From Frateuria aurantia DSM 6220 (GTDB taxonomy: Bacteria; Pseudomonadota; Gammaproteobacteria; Xanthomonadales; Rhodanobacteraceae): a stretch of 64,000 bases of DNA. Of the stretch, positions 16,863 through 26,372 are shown piece by piece. The notes under the pieces were generated by a model. It did not search any database and was not told where the DNA came from. It saw only the letters and a list, made by a program, of their open reading frames with translations. Each line of letters opens with the position of its first letter. The first letter of the stretch is position 1. Location of the stretch: assembly GCF_000242255.2 (NCBI RefSeq), contig NC_017033.1, forward strand, positions 1,736,001 through 1,800,000, in the 5' to 3' direction. A program made the translations under genes and the position numbers.

Positions 16863-17847
16863 CGTCGGCCACCTGCAGGCCGGCTGGTATTCGCGCCGGC
16901 CTGTCTGGTGGGCCTGTCCGCTGGCCGGCCTGTTCGGTATCGTGACGGCGCTGCGTCGCCGACTGTATCGGACAGGGCGTTTGCAGCAGGTGCGGCTGCC
17001 GGTGCCGGTGATCGTGGTCGGCAATGTCAGCGTCGGCGGAACCGGCAAGACACCGCTGACGATAGCCCTGGCCCTGGCGCTGCAGGCTGCAGGTCATCGT
17101 CCCGGGGTCGTCAGTCGCGGTTACGGCGGCAGTCAGCAGACGCCGGCCTTGCTGGGCCCGGGTGCGGATCCGTCGCGCTATGGAGATGAACCCTGTCTGA
17201 TCCGTGACAACGGTATCGAAGTCGCGGTCGGACGGGATCGGCCCGCGGCGGCCTGGCTGCTGCTGGCGATGGGCTGCGATGTGATTCTCGCCGATGACGG
17301 CCTGCAGCATTATCGCCTGGCTCGCGATATAGAAATCTGCGTGATCGACGGTGTGCGTCGCTTCGGCAATGGCTGGCTGCTGCCTGCCGGGCCGCTGCGA
17401 GAACCGGCCCGGCGAGCCCTGGCAGCTGATTTTCGCGTCTGCAATGGCGGCTCGCCGCAGGCCGGGGAATGGCTGATGAAATTGCAGGGCGATCAGGCGC
17501 TCAGGCTGGGCGCCCAGGACGAGTGCCGGCCGTTGAGCAGCTGGCGCGGGCAAACCGTGCATGCCGTCGCCGGGATCGGTCATCCGCCGCGATTTTTCCA
17601 GATGTTGCGAAACCAGGGCATGACGGTGATCGAGCATGCTTTTGCCGACCATCACCATTTCGTGGCCGATGACTTCGGTTTTGCCGACGATCTGCCGATC
17701 CTGATGACGGCCAAGGACGCCGTCAAATGCCGTGGTCTGGTCGGTGCCGACAGTTGGCTGGTGCCTGTGCGGGCCGACCTGGAGCCGGCTTTTTTCCAGC
17801 AATTGCTTCAACGTCTTTCTTCGCCGACGGCAGGTCGCGCTCCCTGA
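16852..17847 (+). CDS. lpxK: Tetraacyldisaccharide 4'-kinase LpxK
   Basis: 331 residues. An N-terminal membrane-associated helix (WYSRRPVWWACPLAGLFGIV) is followed by the LpxK-type Walker A GNVSVGGTGKTPL, then SRGYGG, DEPCLI, VGRDR, ILADDGLQHYRLARDIEICV and AFADHHHFVADD. It phosphorylates the 4' position of the lipid A precursor. The start is GTG 16852, inside the last codons of msbA (11-base overlap); longer in-frame starts would lie deep within msbA. It appears to be the last gene of the lolC-lpxK chain. Confidence 0.95.
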   Translation: MTIDVGHLQAGWYSRRPVWWACPLAGLFGIVTALRRRLYRTGRLQQVRLPVPVIVVGNVSVGGTGKTPLTIALALALQAAGHRPGVVSRGYGGSQQTPALLGPGADPSRYGDEPCLIRDNGIEVAVGRDRPAAAWLLLAMGCDVILADDGLQHYRLARDIEICVIDGVRRFGNGWLLPAGPLREPARRALAADFRVCNGGSPQAGEWLMKLQGDQALRLGAQDECRPLSSWRGQTVHAVAGIGHPPRFFQMLRNQGMTVIEHAFADHHHFVADDFGFADDLPILMTAKDAVKCRGLVGADSWLVPVRADLEPAFFQQLLQRLSSPTAGRAP

Positions 17848-17949
17848 CGGATTCCGCCGCTGATGATCTGCATCAGGAAGTTCATGCATGTTGCGGAAAA
17901 CAAAAGAAATGATCTTGAAGTGATTCGGCTGATCGGGTTCAATACCCTC

Positions 17950-19380
17950 ATGAACTGGGTGCTGACATCAAGCCGCTTTCGACGCGGCGTTGCGGCGGTC
18001 GTCGCGCTGCTGCTTGCTGATGCGGCCATGGCCACCGAATTGACCGGACTGCGCAGCTGGGCCACGCCGGCGTCGACACGGGTGGTGCTTGAGTTCGATG
18101 CCCGTCCTGAGTACCGGATCGCACCGCAGTTGAACCGTATCCAGGTCGATCTGGCCAGTGTGCATCGCGGAGGGAGCGTTGCCCGCATCACGCCCTCGGG
18201 CTTGTTGCGTCGACTCAGCCTCGACACGGTACCGTCGGGATTGCGACTGGGCCTGGATCTGCAGGATCCGGCCGATCTGCATGAATTTCTGCTGCCGCCT
18301 TCCGGTGGACACGGCTATCGGCTGGTACTGGATCTGAGTCGCTCGGCCGCGGCGGCAGCGAAAGTCGCGGCGAGTCCGCGGCTGCATGGCATCGCCGCCA
18401 CCCTGGATGCGGCGGCGATGCTGGGTGCGCAGCGCAATGTGGTGGTAATGGTCGATGCCGGACATGGCGGCAAGGACCCGGGCTCGCACGGGCCCGGCGG
18501 TACGCTGGAAAAGAATGTCACATTGGCCGTGGCCAAGTATCTGGCGGCGGCGATCAACCGCCAGCCTGGCATGCAGGCTTTTATGACCCGTGATGATGAT
18601 AGCTTCGTGCCATTGGAGCGTCGGTTCCAGATGGCACGCGAGCACGATGCCGACCTGTTCGTCTCCATTCATGCCGACGCCTATACCAGCACCGATGCCC
18701 GAGGTTCCTCGGTATGGGTGTTGTCGACCAAGGGCAAGGTCAACGCGGCGGCCAGGACCCTGGCTGATCGGGAAAACAACGCCGATCTGGTCGGCGGTGC
18801 CTCTTTGGACGGCAAGAGCCGCAGCCTGGCCGCCGTGTTGCTGGATCTGCAGCAGGGCTATGTGCTGGAGGCCGGCCAGGCGATTGCCGGGAATGTGCTG
18901 AAGGCCTTGCGCCGGTTGGGCCCCACCCATCGAGGCTATGTCGAGCGGGCCAACTTCGTGGTCCTGCGTTCGCCGGACGTCCCCTCGCTGCTGGTTGAAA
19001 CGGCCTTCATCAGCAATCCGGGGGAAGAGCGGAAACTGCGCGACCCCCGTCATCAGCAGGCTTTGGCCCAGGCCATCATGGGCGGGGTGCGTGACTATTT
19101 CATGCGCACCCCACCGCAAGGGACCTGGTTCGCCGCGCGGAAGCTTTCACCCAGGGCGGTCCGACCGGCGCCGGTACGGATAGCTGTCGCCGCGCCGGAT
19201 CGGGTGCCGGCGAGGGCCGCAGATGCGGGCATCCGCGAATTGCATCGCGTGGCGAAAGGCGAGAGCCTCAACAGCATTGCGCGCGATTACAGGACCAGTC
19301 CTGAGGCTTTGCGATCGGTCAATCATCTTCAGGGAAGCATTCTGCAGGCCGGTGCGGTGCTGGCCATTCCCGAAACTTGA
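17950..19380 (+). CDS. amiC: N-acetylmuramoyl-L-alanine amidase, AmiC type (AMIN-Amidase_3-LysM)
   Basis: About 476 residues. After a signal peptide (ends ADAAMA) comes an AMIN domain (residues 30-130), a zinc amidase domain with VDAGHGGKDPGS (Zn His), a Glu ligand in TLEKNVTLAVAK, FVSIHADAY (Zn His) and the catalytic Glu in LLVETAFISNP, and a C-terminal LysM (HRVAKGESLNSIARDYRTS). Such enzymes split daughter-cell peptidoglycan at division under EnvC/NlpD-type activators. The start is uncertain: ATG 17950 gives a clean signal peptide, while ATG 17884 has the better ribosome site (AGGAAG) and would add 22 residues. Confidence 0.9.
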   Translation: MNWVLTSSRFRRGVAAVVALLLADAAMATELTGLRSWATPASTRVVLEFDARPEYRIAPQLNRIQVDLASVHRGGSVARITPSGLLRRLSLDTVPSGLRLGLDLQDPADLHEFLLPPSGGHGYRLVLDLSRSAAAAAKVAASPRLHGIAATLDAAAMLGAQRNVVVMVDAGHGGKDPGSHGPGGTLEKNVTLAVAKYLAAAINRQPGMQAFMTRDDDSFVPLERRFQMAREHDADLFVSIHADAYTSTDARGSSVWVLSTKGKVNAAARTLADRENNADLVGGASLDGKSRSLAAVLLDLQQGYVLEAGQAIAGNVLKALRRLGPTHRGYVERANFVVLRSPDVPSLLVETAFISNPGEERKLRDPRHQQALAQAIMGGVRDYFMRTPPQGTWFAARKLSPRAVRPAPVRIAVAAPDRVPARAADAGIRELHRVAKGESLNSIARDYRTSPEALRSVNHLQGSILQAGAVLAIPET

Positions 19381-19465
19381 TGCTGCACTGCGATAACCTG
19401 TTGTGACGGTGGCCGGTATTGCGGGTAGGATGTCGGAGTACGTTACCAAGGGGGATTCCAACTAC

Positions 19466-21454
19466 ATGTCACGTTTACCGCAACGCCGGCTGGCCGGCGC
19501 CGTTCTCGGGCTGCTGTCTCTGTGCAGCGGCGCTTTTGCCGCAACGCAGCCTTCGGCCCAGGGCTTTGATCCGCGAGAGACCTTTGCGCCTTTTGCCATG
19601 CCCCAGTCGGTGAACAGCTACCGTTCGGGGAGTGGTCGGCCCGGCCCGGAGTACTGGCAGAATCGAGCCGACTACCAGCTGCACGCCTGGCTGGATCCGG
19701 TTCACCATGTGCTTACCGGTGACGAGGTCATCAGCTATACCAATCACAGTCCGGATGACCTCGGTTCCCTGTGGATCAAGCTGGAACAGAACATCTATCG
19801 GCGCGATGCCCGTTCGACCGTGGCCTCGCCATGGCCGCGCAACGACTTCACCGATGGTTTCCGGCTGGCCAAGGTTGAGGTCGAACTGGCCGATGGCAGC
19901 CGGCAGGCCGTCCCCTATGTGGTGAACGACACCCGCATGCGGGTGGATCTTCCCCAGCCCGTGGCGGCGCATGGCGGCGCGGTCAAGCTGCATCTGCAGT
20001 ACAGCTACGACATTCCCGGTACGTGGGGCGGGCGTACTGCGCACACGCCGACCCGGGCCGGCGTGATCGAGGAGATCGCGCAGTGGTATCCACGGATGGA
20101 AGTCTATGACGACCTGCGTGGCTGGGACACCCTGCCGTATCTTGGTACGGGTGAATTCTATCTGGAATACGGTGACTTCGATTATCAGGTGACCTTACCC
20201 AGCGACATGATCGTGGCGGGCTCGGGCGAACTGGTCAATCCCGGGGATGTCTTGACGGCCACTGAGCAGTCAAGGCTGGCGCAGGCAAGAAGCAGCGACA
20301 AGACGGTCTACATCATCCGCCCTGACGAAGTCGGCAAGGCCGCGACCCGTCCGCGCCAGGGCGGAGAGCTGACCTGGCATTTCAAGATGAAGCATACCCG
20401 GGACGTGGTGTTCGCGGCTTCCCGTGCCTTCGTCTGGGATGCGGCGCGCATCAATCTGCCCGAGCACAAGCAGGCGCTGGCGATGTCGGTGTATCCGGCC
20501 GAGGCCGTGGGCAAGGATCGCTGGGACCGTTCCACCGAGTATCTGAAAGGGGCGGTGGAGATCTTCTCGAAACAGTGGTTCCCCTATCCCTGGCCGGTGG
20601 CGATCAATCTGGCCGGACATGGCGCGGGCATGGAATACCCGGGCATGGTCTTTGACGGATATACCGATGCCGGCAAAGAGCTGTTCATGATTACCACTCA
20701 TGAAATCGGTCACACCTGGTTTCCGATGATCGTCGGCTCAAACGAACGTCGCAACGGATGGATGGACGAGGGTTTCAATACCTTTATCGACATCTACGCC
20801 CACGACGCTTTCCATCATGGCGAGTTCGCGCCCAAGCGTGATGGCGAATACGCGCCTGGCGGCGGCAATCCGGTGGAAGAGATCCAGAGCGTGCTGAAAG
20901 ATCCGATGGCGCCCTATATCGTGGATCGTGCCGATATGGATGTGGGCAAATACCGCCATCCGCTCAGCTATTACAAGCCGGCGCTGGGGCTGGTGCTGCT
21001 GCGCGAGCAGATTCTCGGTCGTGACCGCTTTGACCCGGCTTTCCGGGCCTATATTCGCGCCTGGGCCTACAAGCATCCCTCGCCCTCCGATTTCTTCCGC
21101 TTTATGGAAAGTGCCGGTGGCGAAGACCTGTCCTGGTTCTGGCGGGGCTGGTATGAGCACAACTGGAATCTGGACTTCGCGGTCACGGGTGTCAGCTATG
21201 TGCAGGGCAAACCGGAGCAGGGGGCGCTGGTGACCCTGGCCAGTCTGGACAAGCTGGTGCTGCCGACCTCGTTGCGTGTCGACTATGTCGATGGCAGCCG
21301 GCGTGAGGTGGCGGTCCCGGTCGAGGCCTGGCTGGGTGGCGCCAGGATCTCGGTGCCTCTGGCCGGTGGCAAGGCGATTCGTCAGGTCACGGTGGATCCG
21401 GATCAGAAGATTCCGGATGCGGACCGGGCCAACAACAGCTTTGTGCTGCACTGA
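19466..21454 (+). CDS. Secreted M1-family (gluzincin) zinc metallopeptidase
   Basis: 662 residues with a signal peptide (to GAFAA). The catalytic motif is HEIGHTWFP at residues 412-420, with the third zinc ligand E435 in WMDEGFNTF, the exact HExxH-18-E spacing. A GMEYPG segment about 30 residues earlier takes the place of the aminopeptidase exopeptidase motif GxMEN. The N-terminal beta domain (LDPVHHVLTGDEVISYTNHSPDDLG) matches M1 enzymes. It is a periplasmic or secreted peptidase whose substrates are unknown. ATG 19466 is preceded by AAGGGGGA. The protein stands as a single gene followed by a GC hairpin. Confidence 0.9.
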   Translation: MSRLPQRRLAGAVLGLLSLCSGAFAATQPSAQGFDPRETFAPFAMPQSVNSYRSGSGRPGPEYWQNRADYQLHAWLDPVHHVLTGDEVISYTNHSPDDLGSLWIKLEQNIYRRDARSTVASPWPRNDFTDGFRLAKVEVELADGSRQAVPYVVNDTRMRVDLPQPVAAHGGAVKLHLQYSYDIPGTWGGRTAHTPTRAGVIEEIAQWYPRMEVYDDLRGWDTLPYLGTGEFYLEYGDFDYQVTLPSDMIVAGSGELVNPGDVLTATEQSRLAQARSSDKTVYIIRPDEVGKAATRPRQGGELTWHFKMKHTRDVVFAASRAFVWDAARINLPEHKQALAMSVYPAEAVGKDRWDRSTEYLKGAVEIFSKQWFPYPWPVAINLAGHGAGMEYPGMVFDGYTDAGKELFMITTHEIGHTWFPMIVGSNERRNGWMDEGFNTFIDIYAHDAFHHGEFAPKRDGEYAPGGGNPVEEIQSVLKDPMAPYIVDRADMDVGKYRHPLSYYKPALGLVLLREQILGRDRFDPAFRAYIRAWAYKHPSPSDFFRFMESAGGEDLSWFWRGWYEHNWNLDFAVTGVSYVQGKPEQGALVTLASLDKLVLPTSLRVDYVDGSRREVAVPVEAWLGGARISVPLAGGKAIRQVTVDPDQKIPDADRANNSFVLH

Positions 21455-21469
21455 GACCGGCAGGGAGCA

Positions 21470-21510
21470 TGGGGCGGGACAGGCCTCGACAGCAGGTCTG
21501 TCCCGCCCCA
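21470..21510 (+). terminator. GC hairpin after M1 peptidase gene, no U-tract
   Basis: TGGGGCGGGACAG and CTGTCCCGCCCCA pair perfectly over 13 bp with a 15-base loop, 16 bases after the stop codon. It is terminator-like in position, but no T run follows. The remaining 240 bases to mutL contain nothing else I recognise. Confidence 0.6.
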
Positions 21511-21749
21511 GTCAAGGATCGGCCCGGGCCGGCCGGCGCCATTCCTGCACGGACCTTCGAGCAAGCGGCCAGCGGCCGAATCTTGCTTTGCCGGCTGCAA
21601 TCCGAGGCATGGCCGAAGGGAGGGAGCATTGCGTTGGGTCATGTTGCTCCGCTCAAGTGTGCCGCGGCCGGCGATCTGCCGCATCTCCCGCGCGGCGGTG
21701 GGGCGTCAGGCCGGTAGCATCTTGATCGGGGCCTGCTTAAGCTAGGCGC

Positions 21750-23615
21750 ATGACAGTGATACGTGCATTACCGATCGAACTGATCAACCAGATCGCCGCC
21801 GGGGAAGTGATCGACCGCCCTTCTTCGGTGGTCAAGGAGCTGGTGGAAAACAGCCTCGATGCCGGCGCCCGCCGGATCGAGGTGGATATCGAGCAGGGTG
21901 GCTCGCGCCTGATCCGGGTCCGTGATGACGGCGGCGGGATCGGCGAGGAAGATCTTCTGCTGGCGGTGGCGGCCCATGCCACCAGCAAGATCGCCAGCTT
22001 TGATGATCTCGAGCACGTCGCCAGCATGGGCTTCCGTGGCGAAGCTCTGGCCTCGATTGCCTCGGTCAGCCGCTTTCGCCTCACTTCGCGCCTGCAAGGC
22101 CAGGAACGGGCTCATCAGCTGGAGGTCGACGGCGGCAAACTGCAGCCGGTGCGTCCGGCCCAGCATCCGGTGGGCAGCAGTGTCGAAATCCGCGACCTTT
22201 TTTACAATGTGCCGGCGCGCCGCAAGTTTATGCGGGCCGAACGCACCGAATTCGCCCATATCGACGATCTGCTGAAGTCGCTGGCCCTGGCCCGCCGTGG
22301 CGTCGAGTTCAGGCTCAGCCACAATGGCAAGCCGGTACGCCTGCTGCGTGCGGCCGATACCCTGGACCAGGGGCTGCTGCGGGTGGCCGAGGTACTGGGC
22401 CCCGAGTTTCCCGCACGCAGCCTGCGGATCGATCATGCCGCGGCCGGCATGCAATTGTCGGGCTGGGTGGGGCTGCCTACCGCTTCGCGCTCGATGGCCG
22501 ATTCGCAGTACTTCTATGTCAACGGCCGTCTGGTCCGCGACAAGATCATCGCCCATGCCGTCAGGCAGGCCTATGCCGATGTGCTGTTCCATGGTCGGCA
22601 TCCGGCCTTCGTGCTGTATCTGGAGCTGGACCCTGCAGGGGTCGACGTGAATGTACATCCAGCCAAGCATGAGGTGCGCTTTCGCGAGCAGCGGCTGGTG
22701 CATGACTTCCTGTTCCGCAGCCTGCACGAGGCCTTGGCCGAGACCCGCGCCGGAGCCTTGCCCGACACGGCTGGATCCGAGAATGCTGCCTCGGCGGCAG
22801 AGGGGGGCGGGGCGGTGCTGCGGACAGCGTCCCCTGCGGCCGGGCTCGCTGCCTCGGTGGGTGACGGCCGGGCGGGATGGGGGGCGTTGCCGGCCTCGCA
22901 AAGCCGTCTGAGTCTGGGCGTGAGGGATCAGCCGCTGGCCGATTATACGGCGCTGGCCGGTGCGCCGCGGCCGATTCCTGTATCCGCCGGACCGGTTCCC
23001 GCGATGCCGGCGGCCAGCGCCGACGAGGATATCCCGCCGCTGGGTTTTGCCCTGGCCCAGCTCAAGCAGATCTATATCCTGGCCGAAAATCGCCAGGGGC
23101 TTATCCTGGTCGACATGCATGCGGCGCATGAGCGTATAACCTATGAGAAGTTGAAAGCCGGCCGTACTTCCAGCACCCTGCGCTCGCAGCTGTTGCTGGT
23201 GCCTCTGGCGGTGGCGGTCAGTGCGGGCGAGGCGGCGGCGGCGGAGGAGCATGCCGAGGCGCTGGCCGAATGGGGGCTGGAATTGTCCCGCAGCGGACCC
23301 TCGGCCATCGTGGTGCGCCGGATTCCCGCCTTGCTGGAAGGGACCGATGTCTCACAGCTGGCCCGTGATGTGCTGGCCGATCTGGCCTCCAACGGCAGTT
23401 CACGGCACCTGCAGGAGCTGGAAAACACCTTGCTGGCGACCATGGCCTGTCATGGTTCGGTGCGCGCCGGCCGGCGGTTGAGCGTGACCGAAATGAATGC
23501 ACTGCTGCGCGAGATGGAGGCCACCGAGCGTTCCGGGCAGTGCAATCACGGACGTCCGACCTGGACCCAGCTCAGTCTGCCTGAGCTGGACAAATTGTTT
23601 TTGCGCGGTCGCTGA
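21750..23615 (+). CDS. mutL: DNA mismatch repair protein MutL
   Basis: 621 residues. The N-terminal GHKL ATPase shows [34 protein letters not shown] and [10 protein letters not shown]. There is a variable Ala/Gly-rich linker (residues 345-420), then the dimerisation domain. [12 protein letters not shown] (residues 455-466) corresponds to the DQHA(x)2E(x)4E endonuclease motif, and CNHGRPTW near the C-terminus to the CPHGRP motif. So this MutL looks like the nicking type found in bacteria without MutH, not like the E. coli type. MutS is not in the window. Confidence 0.97.
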   Translation: MTVIRALPIELINQIAAGEVIDRPSSVVKELVENSLDAGARRIEVDIEQGGSRLIRVRDDGGGIGEEDLLLAVAAHATSKIASFDDLEHVASMGFRGEALASIASVSRFRLTSRLQGQERAHQLEVDGGKLQPVRPAQHPVGSSVEIRDLFYNVPARRKFMRAERTEFAHIDDLLKSLALARRGVEFRLSHNGKPVRLLRAADTLDQGLLRVAEVLGPEFPARSLRIDHAAAGMQLSGWVGLPTASRSMADSQYFYVNGRLVRDKIIAHAVRQAYADVLFHGRHPAFVLYLELDPAGVDVNVHPAKHEVRFREQRLVHDFLFRSLHEALAETRAGALPDTAGSENAASAAEGGGAVLRTASPAAGLAASVGDGRAGWGALPASQSRLSLGVRDQPLADYTALAGAPRPIPVSAGPVPAMPAASADEDIPPLGFALAQLKQIYILAENRQGLILVDMHAAHERITYEKLKAGRTSSTLRSQLLLVPLAVAVSAGEAAAAEEHAEALAEWGLELSRSGPSAIVVRRIPALLEGTDVSQLARDVLADLASNGSSRHLQELENTLLATMACHGSVRAGRRLSVTEMNALLREMEATERSGQCNHGRPTWTQLSLPELDKLFLRGR

Positions 23616-23673
23616 GTCAGCAGGCGGGTTCTTCCGATCCTGCCGGGGCGGCCGCTTTCAAGGGGCTATTCTG

Positions 23674-24597
23674 ATGTGGCGCAGTGCGGCGTTTATTCTG
23701 GCAACGAGTATGAGCATGACTTCAATCCACGCCGACGAACCGGCCATTCCCAATCAGACCCATCCCAACGAGACCACCTACCAGGAGCAGGTCAGCCATT
23801 GGCAGGCCCGGCGCCTGCAGCGGCTGACCGCGGCCGATGGCTGGCTGACCCTGATCGGGCTGGAATGGCTGCAGCCCGGCAGCAATACCTTGGGGCGGGC
23901 CGAGCACAACAGCATCGTGCTGAAGGCCGGACCGGCCGATTTCGGCCGTATCACTCTGGCCCAGGACGGTACCACCACCCTCGAGTTCGCGCCTGGGATT
24001 CATGGGCGGGTCGATGGTCGTGAGGTATCCGGTGCCGTGCTGCTGGGGGATCAGGATGGTGCCCGGGAGCCCAGCCTGGTCGAGGTCGGCAGCATCAGCC
24101 TGTTCGTGATCGATCGAGACGGACGCAAGGGCCTGCGGATCAAGGATTCCCAGGCACCCAGCCGGAGTCACTTCCAGGGGCTGGATTATTTTCCGATTGA
24201 TCCGGCGTGGCGGGTCGAGGCACGCTGGGTTCCGTTTGACCCGCCGCACTCATTGCCGATCGGGTCGGTGCTGGGCACCGTCAGCGATACGCCGGTGCCG
24301 GGCAAGGCGGTCTTCGAAAAAGACGGGCATCGTTACGAGCTGTACCCGATCCAGGAAGAGCCGGGGTCGCTGTTCTTCATCATCGCCGATCGCACCTCAG
24401 GCAAGGAAACCTACGGAGCCGCGCGTTTCATCACGACCGGGCTGCCGCATGACGGTCATCTGACCATCGATTTCAACGAGGCCTACAATCCGCCCTGCGC
24501 GTTCACTGCTTACGCCACCTGTCCGCTGCCCCCTCCTGAAAACCGGCTGGACCTGCGCGTGACGGCCGGGGAGAAGAAGTACCGCGGCGAGCATTGA
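23674..24597 (+). CDS. DUF1684 domain protein with signal peptide
   Basis: 307 residues with a likely signal peptide (MWRSAAFILATSMSMTSIHA). Family-typical segments are VSHWQARRLQRLTAADGWLTLIGLEWLQPG, here given only in parts: DGWLTLIGLEWL, LDYFPIDPAWRVEA, and near the C-terminus DFNEAYNPPCAFTAYATCPLPPPENRL. The DUF1684 family has no established biochemical function. The start at ATG 23674 has AGGGG upstream. It lies 58 bases after mutL on the same strand, without overlap. Confidence 0.82.
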   Translation: MWRSAAFILATSMSMTSIHADEPAIPNQTHPNETTYQEQVSHWQARRLQRLTAADGWLTLIGLEWLQPGSNTLGRAEHNSIVLKAGPADFGRITLAQDGTTTLEFAPGIHGRVDGREVSGAVLLGDQDGAREPSLVEVGSISLFVIDRDGRKGLRIKDSQAPSRSHFQGLDYFPIDPAWRVEARWVPFDPPHSLPIGSVLGTVSDTPVPGKAVFEKDGHRYELYPIQEEPGSLFFIIADRTSGKETYGAARFITTGLPHDGHLTIDFNEAYNPPCAFTAYATCPLPPPENRLDLRVTAGEKKYRGEH

Positions 24598-24889
24598 TCC
24601 GGCTTGCAGGCAGCCTCCACCTGGCGCTTGATGTATAGTTGGGCGGCACCGACGCCTTGTGCAACAAGCGCCTGTACGCTTGACCGGCGGCATGGCATTC
24701 CGGGCTGATTCCGCAGCGCATCAGCCCGGGAACCTTTGCCGCAACGGACTGCCTAAGCAGTGAGCGTGCCGGGTTGGCAGTGGCGCCGCACGTCGGGATC
24801 CGATCCAAGATGAGTCAACATCGCCTGTGCTTCTGTATTCAAATGGTTTGTGGTGGTCTGCTGTCGGCGGCGCCGTGCGGAGTGGCGTG
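24598..24889. other. Intergenic region with a GC hairpin
   Basis: The gap between the DUF1684 and FKBP genes holds a 10-bp perfect hairpin (CCGGGCTGAT/ATCAGCCCGG, 24700-24729, 10-base loop), about 100 bases after the DUF1684 stop, with no U-tract. A GTG at 24827 could extend the FKBP gene into this region, but it lacks a ribosome site. Confidence 0.5.
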
Positions 24890-25615
24890 GTGAGTCGCGC
24901 GGTGTGTCTTGCCTTCGGTCTGCTGGCCGGATTGTCGTGGCTGGGTCCTCTGGCTGCCCAGGCTGCCGGGCAGGACAAGGGCGCCGCTCATGCGGTGCCG
25001 CTGGACCGGCACAAGTTGTCCTATACCATCGGCTACCAGATCGGCAGCCAGTTCGCCGGTGGCGATCCGGCGATCGATCTGCCTACCTTGGAGCATGCCA
25101 TCGAGGATGCCTATTACCGGCGTTCGCCCAGTGTCGCGACGCAGGACATGCGCGAGCAGCTGCAGGCACTGGATGCGCATATGCACCATCGCGCCGAGAG
25201 CGACTTTCAACGTACCGCCGAGACCAATGCCCGCAACAGCGCACTGTACCTTTCCCGCAACAAGCTACGGCCGGGCGTGATCAGCCTTCCTTCCGGGATC
25301 CAGTATCGGGTGGTGGAGCGGGGCAAGAGCAGGCAGCAGCCCAGCCTGACCAGTTCCGTCACCATCAATTATCGCGGCATGCTGGTCGATGGTACCGAGT
25401 TTGACAGTTCCTGGGCCCACGGCGCGCCGGTCAGCTTTGTCGTCAGTCAGGTGATACCGGGTTGGCGTGAGGTGCTGCCGAGAATGCATGTCGGCGATCG
25501 TTGGTCGGTGGTGATTCCCCCGCAACTGGCTTTTGGCCTGCGCGGAGAGATGCCCCGTATAGGCCCGAACGAGGCGCTGATCTTCGACATCGAACTGCTT
25601 TCGGTCAAGCCCTGA
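24890..25615 (+). CDS. FKBP-type peptidyl-prolyl cis-trans isomerase (FkpA/Mip-like)
   Basis: About 241 residues with a signal peptide (ends AAQAA), an N-terminal dimerisation helix region (KLSYTIGYQIGSQFAGG, residues 38-130) and a C-terminal FKBP domain: VTINYRGMLVDGTEFDSSW, VIPGWREVLPRMHVGDRWSVVIPP, LAFGLRGEMP and NEALIFDIELLSV. This is the layout of periplasmic FkpA/Mip chaperone-isomerases. The start is chosen at GTG 24890, which has GGAG 7 bases upstream; GTG 24887 and 24827 are alternatives. Confidence 0.87.
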   Translation: MSRAVCLAFGLLAGLSWLGPLAAQAAGQDKGAAHAVPLDRHKLSYTIGYQIGSQFAGGDPAIDLPTLEHAIEDAYYRRSPSVATQDMREQLQALDAHMHHRAESDFQRTAETNARNSALYLSRNKLRPGVISLPSGIQYRVVERGKSRQQPSLTSSVTINYRGMLVDGTEFDSSWAHGAPVSFVVSQVIPGWREVLPRMHVGDRWSVVIPPQLAFGLRGEMPRIGPNEALIFDIELLSVKP

Positions 25616-25730
25616 GTCGGGCGGGACATCCAGATGCGTTCAGAGGGGTGGATCGGGCTCGGCATCGGAAAGGGGGTTTCTGGCCCGGGTTCGTTGCCGG
25701 CCCGGTTGCGGGGCACGGCGGAGCCGGCGC

Positions 25731-26372
25731 ATGCCTGAATCGCTGCCCATGTCCGGCCAGGGTCTGTATCCGGTCGCGGCGCCTCCGGGCGGTCCGGCCT
25801 GGAATCATGCCGATTTCGCCGATGAGGACAAGAGCGAGCCTCTGCGGCAGGCTGCCGTACTGGTCGGTCTGCGCCAGCTGCCGCAGCCGCGGTTGATTCT
25901 TACCGTCCGGACGATGACTTTGCAGGCTCATGCCGGCCAGGTGGCGTTTCCGGGCGGACGGGTCGATCCAGGTGATGCGGATGCCGTTGCCGCGGCCTTG
26001 CGCGAAGCCGAAGAAGAGGTCGGTCTGGCCCGCCGCTGGGTGCGGCCACTGGCTTGCCTTGAGCGCTTCGAGACCGTGAGCGGATACCTGATCACGCCGG
26101 TGCTGGCCTGGGTGGACCCCGCTGCCACCTGCATTCCGCAACCCGCCGAGGTGGACCAGGTTTTCGAGGTGCCGCTGGCCTTTCTGCGCGATCCGGCAAA
26201 TCTGCGCCGTCAGTGTGTCAGTTACCGGGGGCGGCCTCGCGAGCTGGTCGAATACCATTACCAGGGCTATCGGATCTGGGGCGCCACGGCGGCGATATTG
26301 CATCGCTGGCTGAGCGCTGCCTCGGCAGGTGATACTGCCGACTTTCAGCTCGCCCAGGATCCTCATGTCTGA
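25731..26372 (+). CDS. Nudix hydrolase, CoA pyrophosphatase-like (NudL)
   Basis: 213 residues. The Nudix box reads PGGRVDPGDADAVAAALREA then EEEVGL, with the GGxxDPGD opening that is typical of the NudL/CoA diphosphatase subgroup. The preceding LTVRTMTLQAHAGQVAFPGG carries the companion UPF0035-type motif (LxxHxGQxxFPGG). The likely reaction splits coenzyme A into 4'-phosphopantetheine and adenosine 3',5'-bisphosphate. ATG 25731 has GGAG upstream; MSGQG at residue 7 is an alternative start. The stop overlaps the following sulfurtransferase start. Confidence 0.85.
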   Translation: MPESLPMSGQGLYPVAAPPGGPAWNHADFADEDKSEPLRQAAVLVGLRQLPQPRLILTVRTMTLQAHAGQVAFPGGRVDPGDADAVAAALREAEEEVGLARRWVRPLACLERFETVSGYLITPVLAWVDPAATCIPQPAEVDQVFEVPLAFLRDPANLRRQCVSYRGRPRELVEYHYQGYRIWGATAAILHRWLSAASAGDTADFQLAQDPHV

